From Bacteroidota bacterium (GTDB lineage Bacteria > Bacteroidota > Bacteroidia > Chitinophagales > Chitinophagaceae), in the NCBI GenBank assembly GCA_030706605.1, contig JAUZOE010000015.1, forward strand, positions 1-64,000: a stretch of DNA of 64,000 bases, read 5' to 3'. A program made the translations under genes and the position numbers. The notes below the pieces were generated by a model that was not told the origin of the DNA, searched no databases, and saw only the letters and a program-made list of their open reading frames with translations. Of the stretch, positions 56,223 to 64,000 are shown piece by piece (within the stretch, counting starts at the first letter, position 1; each line of letters opens with the position of its first letter).

Positions 56223-57965
56223 ATGAAGCCACAAGCAACAGATAAGAAACCCCGTAAGCCTAATATTTTTAAAATCCTGAAACCCTATTCAGGAATGATC
56301 AGCGCGCTGTTATTTTTTGCATTATTGAGTAATGCCCTTAACCTGGTAATCCCCAAAATTATCCAGTTTGGCATTGACGATTTTTCTAAAGGAACTTTCA
56401 GTATGCAAAAAATTATTACCTGGTTTGCTATCGCCGCGGTTTTAATTTTTATTTTCACCTATGTCCAAAGTATCCTCCAGACTTTTGCTTCTGAAAAAGT
56501 AGCGCGGGATATGCGTAAAAAACTGGCTTCTAAAATTTCACAACAGGATTACATTTACATACAGGAAACCACGCCGGGCAAGCTTCTTACAAATCTTACT
56601 TCCGATGTGGACGCGATAAAAATGTTTGTATCTCAGGCCATTGTCACCATCGTTTCCTCAATAGTTTTAATTATTGGCGCGAGCATCTTATTATTGAATA
56701 TTAACTGGCGGCTTGGACTAATAGTCTTATTAATTATCCCAATCATCGCAACCACTTTTTTCCTGGTTTTCAAAAAAGTAAAAACCCTTTTCAGAAAAAC
56801 CCAGGAAGTTATTGACTGGCTAAACAAAGTGATTAATGAAAGCATTTTGGGGGCCGCATTAATTCGTGTGCTCAATGCTCAATTTACAGAGTACAATAAA
56901 TTTATGGACGCGAATACCGAGGCAAAAAACCTGGGCTTATCCATTTTGCGTTTGTTTGCTACGTTAATTCCTATTATCGTTTTAACTTCAAACCTAGCGC
57001 GGCTTACCGTATTGAGTTTGGGCGGCCATTTTGTAATTGGTGGCAGCATGACTTTAGGCGAATTTGCAGCCTTCAACAGCTATATTGCAATTTTAATTTT
57101 CCCGATTATTATGATTGGCTTTATGAGCAATGTAATTGCGCGGGCTTCCGCCTCTTACCAACGCATTCATAAAACGCTTGAAACTCCTGATTTTGTTGAC
57201 AAAGGAACAGTAAATAAACAATTAAACGGGAATATTAATTTGCAAAATGTAAGTATGTTTTATGGAGAAAATCCGGCCTTAAAAAATATTTCATTCACTA
57301 TTGAAGCAGGAACAAGAACTGCCATCATAGGGCCGACCGCCGCAGGGAAAACGCAAATTCTTTATTTATTAACTACGCTGATAAAGCCAAACGAAGGGCA
57401 AATATGTTATGATGATATCAACATTACTGAATACAACAGGGGCTCTCTTTTGAGCCAGATAGGCCTGGTTTTCCAGGATAGCATTATTTTCAATTTAACG
57501 CTCCGTGAAAACATTGCATTCAATTCTGAAGTAACCGAAAAAGACCTGCAAAAAGCTATTGAAACAGCCGAGTTGGAAGATTTTATAAAAACACTTCCTA
57601 ATGGATTGGAAACAATTGTATCTGAACGCGGAACAAGTCTTTCGGGCGGGCAAAAACAGCGTATCATGCTGGCACGTGCATTAGCGATTAATCCTAAAAT
57701 TTTATTGCTCGATGATTTTACAGCGAGGGTAGATACTTTAACGGAAGAAAAAATATCACTAAATGTAAAACAAAATTATCCTGGAATAACATTGGTTTCA
57801 GTTACACAAAAAATTAACCCGGTAAAAGATTATAACCAGATCATTGTGGTAATGGAAGGCGAACTAATTGCAAAAGGCAAGCATGATTTTTTAATGCAAA
57901 ATTCACCGGAATATGTACAGATCTATCAATCGCAAAAAAGCACAACCGATTTAACGGTAGCATAA
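56223..57965 (+). CDS. ABC transporter ATP-binding/permease, degenerate-site half of a heterodimer
   Basis: Walker A 'GPTAAGKTQ', signature 'LSGGQKQR', Walker B 'ILLLDDFTARVD' (D at the catalytic Glu position), switch 'VSVTQKI' (Q at the H-loop position). Confidence 0.92.
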   Translation: MKPQATDKKPRKPNIFKILKPYSGMISALLFFALLSNALNLVIPKIIQFGIDDFSKGTFSMQKIITWFAIAAVLIFIFTYVQSILQTFASEKVARDMRKKLASKISQQDYIYIQETTPGKLLTNLTSDVDAIKMFVSQAIVTIVSSIVLIIGASILLLNINWRLGLIVLLIIPIIATTFFLVFKKVKTLFRKTQEVIDWLNKVINESILGAALIRVLNAQFTEYNKFMDANTEAKNLGLSILRLFATLIPIIVLTSNLARLTVLSLGGHFVIGGSMTLGEFAAFNSYIAILIFPIIMIGFMSNVIARASASYQRIHKTLETPDFVDKGTVNKQLNGNINLQNVSMFYGENPALKNISFTIEAGTRTAIIGPTAAGKTQILYLLTTLIKPNEGQICYDDINITEYNRGSLLSQIGLVFQDSIIFNLTLRENIAFNSEVTEKDLQKAIETAELEDFIKTLPNGLETIVSERGTSLSGGQKQRIMLARALAINPKILLLDDFTARVDTLTEEKISLNVKQNYPGITLVSVTQKINPVKDYNQIIVVMEGELIAKGKHDFLMQNSPEYVQIYQSQKSTTDLTVA

Positions 57966-57998
57966 ATAATTAAGCAGATCAAATTTGATTAAAAAAAA

Positions 57999-59753
57999 AT
58001 GGATTACAATCTCTATAAAGAAAATAAAACTTCAACAGGTGCAGCCATCAAAAAGATGCTCCAGTTCATGAAGGGTGAAAAAAGAAATTTGATAATAGCC
58101 TTTGTTGTAATGGCTTTGAATTCCGGGCTTTCTATGCTCACTCCCTACCTGATAGGTTACACAATTGATGATTATATCCAGACAAAACTATACCACGGAT
58201 TATTGGTATTCACAGGTTTCTTATTGATAATCTTTATTATCTCTGCCGCTACAGATTATTTGCAAACAAAAATTATGGGCAGTATTGGGATACGCATGTT
58301 GTATAGCTTACGAACTGCAGTTTTTAATAAAATCCAAGGATTGCCCATCGCTTTTTTTAATCAGAATAAAGCGGGCGATTTAATATCACGAATAAACAAT
58401 GATACCGATAAAGTAAACCAGTTTTTTTCCCAATCACTCATGCGTTTTGTGGACAGCATTTTTACAATGTTGGGCGCTGCTATTTTTCTTTTAGCCATAC
58501 ACATAGAACTTGGGGCAGCGGCTTTGCTTCCGTCCGTATTTATTTTAATTTTTGTTAGCATTATTTCACCGTGGGTGAAAAAAAAGAATGCCGCCAGCCT
58601 GAAGAGTACCGGCGGTTTAAGTGCGGAAATACAGGAAGGGCTTGGTAATTTTAAAACCATCATCGCCTTTAACCGAAGAGATTATTTCAGGGAAAAATTT
58701 AACCTGGCAAATGCAATCAATTACAAAGCCTCAGTAGGTGCGGGTTTAGTAAATAGCATATTTGCACCTGTATTTACGTTGTTTTCTAATATTGCCCAAT
58801 TAATAGTTTTGGCTTTTGGAATTTATTTAATTTCAAAAGGAAATTTTAGTATCGGGTTATTGATCAGTTTCATCGCGTATGTACAATATTTTTATCAACC
58901 GCTTCAGCAACTTGCCACACTTTGGGCAAGCTTTCAAACTGCAATGGCAGCCTGGGACAGAATCTCTGTAATCTTAAATTTAGAATCAGATATGCCGCAA
59001 AAGAAAGGCATCAATTCTAATCATATTCAAAATGGTTCTTTGATAAATTTCAAAAATGTTTCCTTTCAATATCCCGGAGGAAAAAAAGTTTTACATAATA
59101 TTAATTTCAAGTTGGAGCATGGAAAAACATACGCTTTTGTTGGCCCTACCGGCGGCGGAAAAACCACAACTGCTTCTTTAATTTCAAGATTGTATGATCC
59201 CTCTGAAGGCGAAGTTTTCTTAAATGGAACTGATTTAAGAAGTTATGATGCAGCGGAACTCAGCAAAAAGATCGGGTTTATTTTACAGGAACCATTTTTA
59301 TTTAATGGCACAGTCCGCGATAATATTTTGTATGGGAATGAAACGTATAAACTTTTTGATGAAGCACAATTAAATAAAATACTTTCAGATGAGGGATTGG
59401 GAAATTTAGTAGATAGGTTTGAAAACGGGTTAGATACCAAAATTGTTTCCGGAGGAGATTCCATGAGCCTGGGAGAAAAGCAACTGATCGCATTTATAAG
59501 GGCCGTATTGCGCAAGCCGGAGTTGTTGATTTTAGATGAAGCTACCGCCAACATTGATACCATAACAGAAAAATTATTAGAAGATATTTTGCAAAAATTA
59601 CCGACTTCCACCACCAAAGTAATCATTGCTCACCGGCTGAATACAATTGAAAATGCCGATGAAATTTTCTTTGTCAATTCCGGAGAAGTTACTGCTGCGG
59701 GTAATTTTGAGAATGCATTGCATTTACTTTTAGAAGGAAAAAGAGAAAGTTGA
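57999..59753 (+). CDS. ABC transporter ATP-binding/permease, partner half
   Basis: Walker A 'GPTGGGKTT', noncanonical signature 'MSLGEKQL', Walker B 'LLILDEATANID', H-loop 'IIAHRLNTI'. Confidence 0.92.
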   Translation: MDYNLYKENKTSTGAAIKKMLQFMKGEKRNLIIAFVVMALNSGLSMLTPYLIGYTIDDYIQTKLYHGLLVFTGFLLIIFIISAATDYLQTKIMGSIGIRMLYSLRTAVFNKIQGLPIAFFNQNKAGDLISRINNDTDKVNQFFSQSLMRFVDSIFTMLGAAIFLLAIHIELGAAALLPSVFILIFVSIISPWVKKKNAASLKSTGGLSAEIQEGLGNFKTIIAFNRRDYFREKFNLANAINYKASVGAGLVNSIFAPVFTLFSNIAQLIVLAFGIYLISKGNFSIGLLISFIAYVQYFYQPLQQLATLWASFQTAMAAWDRISVILNLESDMPQKKGINSNHIQNGSLINFKNVSFQYPGGKKVLHNINFKLEHGKTYAFVGPTGGGKTTTASLISRLYDPSEGEVFLNGTDLRSYDAAELSKKIGFILQEPFLFNGTVRDNILYGNETYKLFDEAQLNKILSDEGLGNLVDRFENGLDTKIVSGGDSMSLGEKQLIAFIRAVLRKPELLILDEATANIDTITEKLLEDILQKLPTSTTKVIIAHRLNTIENADEIFFVNSGEVTAAGNFENALHLLLEGKRES

Positions 59754-59818
59754 CTTTCCGGGCATTTAATGACTAATATCTTTTTTCTTAATTTGCATTC
59801 ATACAAAACAGAAATTTT

Positions 59819-61657
59819 ATGTGTGGAATTGTTGGATATATCGGACCAAGAGAGGCTTATCCCATTATTATTACAGGTCTCAAAAGACAGGAATACCGTG
59901 GATATGACAGTACCGGTGTGGCATTAATCAATGATTTGGGTTTAAAAGTTTATAAGAAAAAAGGGAAAGTAGCAGGATTGGAAGAATCATTGCTGGGGCA
60001 ACCTTTACATGCCAATATTGGAATAGGCCACACCCGATGGGCCACTCATGGAGAGCCAAGTGATGTGAATGCCCATCCTCATCAAAGCAATAATGGTAAA
60101 CTCGCAATGATCCACAATGGAATTATTGAAAATTATGCACAATTAAAAAAAGAATTAATCAAAAACGGTTACACTTTTAAAAGTGAAACTGATACAGAAG
60201 TGTTACTGAACTTTATAGAAGATATCCAAAAAAATACCCAATGCCCTCTTGAAGAAGCAGTTCGGATTGCTTTAAAAAGAGTTTCGGGAGCTTATGTGAT
60301 TTTATTGCTGGACCAGGACAACCCTGATACAATTATTGCAGCAAGAAAAGGAAGCCCATTGGTAATTGGCATTGGCAAAGGCGAACATTTCCTGGGCTCA
60401 GATGCCACACCTATGCTGGAATACACCAAAGAAGTGGTTTATGTAAATGATTATGAGATTGCTATTATCAAAGCCGATGAACTGATTCTTAAAAATCTCG
60501 GCAACGAAAGGCAAATGCCCTATATTACCCGGCTTGACATGGAATTAGCGGCTATTGAAAAAGGAGGCTATGATCATTTCATGCTGAAAGAAATTTTTGA
60601 GCAACCCATTACTATTTATGATTGCTTACGGGGAAGATTAGACGCTAAAGAAGGGACCATAACGATGAAGGGTATCCAGGATAATATTGAAGCGCTTACC
60701 AATGCCCCACGCTATATTATTATTGCCTGTGGTACCAGTTGGCACGCCGGGTTAGTCGCAGAATATGTAATTGAAGAACTTTGCAGGATACCCGTAGAAG
60801 TAGAATATGCTTCTGAATTCCGTTATAGGAACCCAATCGTGAATAAAGGAGATGTTATTATTGCTATTTCGCAAAGTGGCGAAACTGCAGATACCCTGGT
60901 AGCCATTGAAAAGGCAAAACAACAGGGCGCTTTCATTTTCGGCATTGTGAATGTGGTAGGCTCTTCTATTTCCCGTGCATCACATGCAGGCGCCTACACA
61001 CATGCAGGCCCCGAAATCGGCGTAGCATCTACCAAAGCGTTTACAGCTCAATTAGCTGTATTGATGATGATTGCCTTAAAAATTGCGAAAGAAAAAGGGA
61101 CTATTACAGACTCAAGATATACAGAACTATTAACTGAATTAGAAAACATTCCTGACAAAGTAGAGGCTATTTTAAAGAATGCTGATTTATTAAAACCTAT
61201 CGCCCAAAAATATAAAAATGCAAATAATGCGCTTTACCTGGGCAGGGGTTATAATTTCCCTATCGCTCTTGAAGGAGCCTTAAAATTAAAAGAGATTTCT
61301 TATATCCATGCAGAAGGCTATCCTGCAGCAGAAATGAAGCATGGGCCTATTGCTTTAGTCGATAACAATCTGCCTGTAGTTTTTCTCGCTACCAAAGATG
61401 AGTTTCATGCAAAAATTGTAAGTAATATCCAGGAGATAAAAGCACGGAAAGGAAACGTAATCGCCATTATTACTGAAGGGGATGAAATAATACCCGCCAT
61501 GGCAGACGATGTATTCGTTATACCACCCGCAAATGAAGTAATAGCTCCAATTTTAAGCGTGATCCCAATGCAATTGCTTTCTTATTATATAGGGGTTGAA
61601 AAAGGTTGTGATGTAGATAAACCAAGAAACCTGGCAAAGTCAGTGACGGTAGAATAA
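59819..61657 (+). CDS. glmS: Glutamine--fructose-6-phosphate aminotransferase (isomerizing)
   Basis: 'MCGIVGYIGPREAYPIIITGLKRQEYRGYDSTGVA', 'GHTRWATHGEPSDVNAHPH', 'MLKEIFEQP', C-terminal 'DKPRNLAKSVTVE'. Confidence 0.98.
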   Translation: MCGIVGYIGPREAYPIIITGLKRQEYRGYDSTGVALINDLGLKVYKKKGKVAGLEESLLGQPLHANIGIGHTRWATHGEPSDVNAHPHQSNNGKLAMIHNGIIENYAQLKKELIKNGYTFKSETDTEVLLNFIEDIQKNTQCPLEEAVRIALKRVSGAYVILLLDQDNPDTIIAARKGSPLVIGIGKGEHFLGSDATPMLEYTKEVVYVNDYEIAIIKADELILKNLGNERQMPYITRLDMELAAIEKGGYDHFMLKEIFEQPITIYDCLRGRLDAKEGTITMKGIQDNIEALTNAPRYIIIACGTSWHAGLVAEYVIEELCRIPVEVEYASEFRYRNPIVNKGDVIIAISQSGETADTLVAIEKAKQQGAFIFGIVNVVGSSISRASHAGAYTHAGPEIGVASTKAFTAQLAVLMMIALKIAKEKGTITDSRYTELLTELENIPDKVEAILKNADLLKPIAQKYKNANNALYLGRGYNFPIALEGALKLKEISYIHAEGYPAAEMKHGPIALVDNNLPVVFLATKDEFHAKIVSNIQEIKARKGNVIAIITEGDEIIPAMADDVFVIPPANEVIAPILSVIPMQLLSYYIGVEKGCDVDKPRNLAKSVTVE

Positions 61658-61691
61658 CTTTCAATTTACATGGTTTGAAAAATATGATCCT

Positions 61692-61726
61692 CCAGGAAAC
61701 CTTTGTAATGCAAAGGTATATCCTGG
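61692..61726. terminator. Hairpin between convergent glmS and DUF1501 genes
   Basis: CCAGGA-a-ACCTTTG-taatg-CAAAGGT-ata-TCCTGG. Confidence 0.7.
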
Positions 61727-61737
61727 CATAATAAAAT

Positions 61738-63162
61738 TTATGCGAATAACTCCATCTCAGCCTTACCTTTTCCATCGGGTGTTGTATAAAAAGGCCTTTT
61801 TTCAACCACGTAATGACAATCTTCAGGAATCCCTAAAGCATGATAAATAGTCTGGTGAACCTGGTCTATTACAATAGGCTTTTCAATCGTCTTACAGGGG
61901 CGTTCATCAGCGGTCTTTCCATATACATATCCTTTTTTTATTCCTCCACCGAACATTAACATAGAAACACCATCAGTAAAGTGACGATGCATCCCATAAA
62001 ATTTAATATCGTTAATAATATCAGGTTGATTTACCTGTTCCTTGACTTTAAGTCCGGGCCTTCCCTCTACCATCATATCCCTGCTGAATTCACTGGCCAA
62101 TATCACTAAGGTCCGATCCAGGTGGCCGGTTCGTTCAAGATCTTTTATCAATTGAGCTACCGGCTGATTGATCTGCTTCTTCATACCAATCATCCGGGTA
62201 TATCCATTATCGTGCGTATCCCAGTTTTTAAACGGTTCATATTCTGTAGTAACACTAATAAACCTTGCTCCCTGTTCTGTAAGCCGGCGGGCCATGAGGC
62301 AACCCAAACCAAACTTCCCGGTATTATAAATATCATAGCTCTCTTTGGGTTCTTTACTAAGATCAAACGCTGCGGCTTCAGGAGATTTTAAAAGCATATA
62401 TGCCTGTTCCATAGACCTGCGCAAAGACTCTTTCTGATAATCGCTTCCAAATTCACCTACCGCACTTTGATTCATCAGGTCATTATACAATTTATTTCTT
62501 CTTTCAAATCTCATAGAAGACATACCTACGGGTGGTTTCACCGTTTCTAGACCGGAAGAAGGATCAGGTATCAGGAAAGGTCCATATTCATTCCCCAAAA
62601 ATCCGGCAGTATGAAATGCTTTTAATTCTTCACCCTCTCCCAATGTAAATCTTTGACCGATGTCAATAAAAGCAGGTATAACAGGATTTACAGGCCCCAG
62701 TTCTTTTGAAATCCATGAACCGATATGAGGAGCTGCAACTGACTGAGGCGGCTTATAACAGGTATGCCAATGATACTGGTGTCGCGAATGCAAAATATGT
62801 CCCATATCTGCTGCTACATAAGAACGGATAGCTGTTCCCCTATTGATGACGCTGCCTATAGCCTCCAGTCCTTCAGAAAAATAAACGCCATCCAAAGCTG
62901 TGGGTACAGGCTTAAAAGTACTCAGTACACTATTTGATTGCATCCCTTTAGTATAAGGGGTATATTTTTTGGGATCAAATGTATCCGTATGAGCCATTCC
63001 CCCAGCCATCCATAATAAGATTACCGTATCGGCTTTGGAATTGGTTTTTTTCCGGTTGCAGGAAGATAAAAGACTGGTCAAGGGAACTCCTGCAGCAAGT
63101 GCGGCCATTGTGGCGGCACTGCTTGTTTTTAAAAATTGCCTTCTGTTCCATTTACTATCCAT
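61738..63162 (-). CDS. DUF1501 domain-containing protein (Tat-type N-terminus)
   Basis: 'WNRRQFLKTSSAATMAALAAGVPL', 'TVILLWMAGGMAHTDTFDPK', 'TVILASEFSRDMMVEGRPGLKVKEQVNQPDIINDIKFYGMHRHFTDGVSMLMFGGGIKKGYVYGKT'. Confidence 0.9.
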   Translation of the reverse strand: MDSKWNRRQFLKTSSAATMAALAAGVPLTSLLSSCNRKKTNSKADTVILLWMAGGMAHTDTFDPKKYTPYTKGMQSNSVLSTFKPVPTALDGVYFSEGLEAIGSVINRGTAIRSYVAADMGHILHSRHQYHWHTCYKPPQSVAAPHIGSWISKELGPVNPVIPAFIDIGQRFTLGEGEELKAFHTAGFLGNEYGPFLIPDPSSGLETVKPPVGMSSMRFERRNKLYNDLMNQSAVGEFGSDYQKESLRRSMEQAYMLLKSPEAAAFDLSKEPKESYDIYNTGKFGLGCLMARRLTEQGARFISVTTEYEPFKNWDTHDNGYTRMIGMKKQINQPVAQLIKDLERTGHLDRTLVILASEFSRDMMVEGRPGLKVKEQVNQPDIINDIKFYGMHRHFTDGVSMLMFGGGIKKGYVYGKTADERPCKTIEKPIVIDQVHQTIYHALGIPEDCHYVVEKRPFYTTPDGKGKAEMELFA

Positions 63163-63190
63163 ATTGAAAAATTTATACTAAATAATCGCG

Positions 63191-64000
63191 CTAATAAATA
63201 ACCTGAAATTCAGGAAGCAGCAAAATAGCCCAGAACAAATCCTGGATAGAATTTGCATCGGGGTTATTACCCAAAAGTTTTTTGGCTATGCCATATTCTT
63301 TAGGATCTGCCTCCCTGTTAAATGCCCTGCTATAAATCTCTTTAATAATGGCATCACTATTCTTATACTTTTGCCTCCAGTTTGCAGCGCCTTTTTTCAG
63401 CGCCGAATTAAATCTTTCTCCATTCGTCAGTTCCAACGCCTGTAAAAGATTGGCCTGCGATTCCCTGCTGGTAGAAACAGTTTCCCGGTTTGGCCTGCCC
63501 AAAGCAGTAAGGAAGCTGTTATTAACTACCAATGAGGCCCTTGCAAAAAGATGATTTGATGGATCATAACCAGGTAATTTAGCTGGGTTGTACCCCTCCA
63601 GCGAATCCGGGAAAAGAGGCCCGACAACCATTCCTACTGCATCAGCAAATTGTTCTGCTGTCATCCTTTTCCTTAGCATACCGGTAAATTTGTAATCTAC
63701 TGACACTATCTTATTAGGATCCTTAAAGCCCACAGAAGGCAATTGGTAAGTTTCCGAAGTAGTAATGAGATAAATCAGTTCTTTGATATCACTTTTGTTT
63801 TGCTGAAAATTGTAAGCCATCCAGTCCAGGAGATCCTGGCTCCATGGATCGTTATCCATCACATCCACAGGTTCAACAAGGCCACGCCCCATTAACTGCG
63901 CCCAAATCCGGTTTACAAGCGTGCGGTAGAGGCGGCCATCCTCTGGCTTGATAATATTCGCGGCCAGTTGTGCCATTTTTACGGACCTGGGAGCAGCACT
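63191..64000 (-). CDS. DUF1553 domain-containing protein, partial at window edge
   Basis: 'LYRTLVNRIWAQLMGRGLVEPVDVMDNDPWSQDLLDWMAYNFQQNKSDIKELIYLI', 'GRPNRETVSTSRESQANLLQALELTNG'. No in-frame stop between 63976 and 64000, so the ORF continues beyond the window. Confidence 0.9.
   Translation of the reverse strand, partial: SAAPRSVKMAQLAANIIKPEDGRLYRTLVNRIWAQLMGRGLVEPVDVMDNDPWSQDLLDWMAYNFQQNKSDIKELIYLITTSETYQLPSVGFKDPNKIVSVDYKFTGMLRKRMTAEQFADAVGMVVGPLFPDSLEGYNPAKLPGYDPSNHLFARASLVVNNSFLTALGRPNRETVSTSRESQANLLQALELTNGERFNSALKKGAANWRQKYKNSDAIIKEIYSRAFNREADPKEYGIAKKLLGNNPDANSIQDLFWAILLLPEFQVIY

Noticed and set aside
59243-59626. 127-aa minus-strand ORF inside the second ABC transporter gene
   Set aside because: Antisense shadow of the nucleotide-binding domain; low-complexity composition.
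1-64000. CRISPR array, tRNA or rRNA genes
   Set aside because: No regularly spaced short repeats and no recognisable tRNA/rRNA signatures seen by eye; tRNAscan/Infernal would be needed to exclude them fully.

Overview
This 64 kb window looks like a Bacteroidota chromosome, probably Chitinophagaceae or a relative. That placement is inferred from the T9SS C-terminal domain, the TamL/TamB pair, the DUF5777 barrels and the AT-rich TAnnTTTG-type promoters. No rRNA, tRNA or CRISPR array was recognised by eye. The backbone contains aroC, era, rnhA, glmS, mgtE, tamB/tamL, an acyl-CoA carboxylase and a heterodimeric ABC exporter. Accessory highlights: (1) a likely transmembrane prokaryotic STING protein (1804-2466, -) with no CD-NTase anywhere in the window; (2) a ~13 kb electron-transfer locus (6.6-19.9 kb) in which one module (lipoprotein head domain + small CX4CH/CXXCH cytochrome lipoprotein + DUF5777 beta-barrel) occurs three times around a NrfD/4Fe-4S pair lacking a molybdopterin subunit; two of the modules share an FNR/CRP-like box with identical spacing to the aligned -7 position; (3) a TPP riboswitch upstream of a PnuT-type transporter and an acyl-CoA-dehydrogenase-like flavoprotein; (4) an arsenosugar-type biosynthesis cluster (radical SAM ArsS-like, TIGR04282/04283-like transferases, PNP, sterol-desaturase-like, AhpD-like) with a palindrome at its promoter; (5) an esterase/ATP-grasp/GCS2 neighbourhood; (6) a nested RAYT/MITE structure flanked by ~244-bp diverged direct repeats, carrying a YwqK/MORN-like gene and a truncated coding tail; (7) a GH92 mannosidase remnant with a one-base frameshift. 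All family assignments come from reading translated sequence without database searches.
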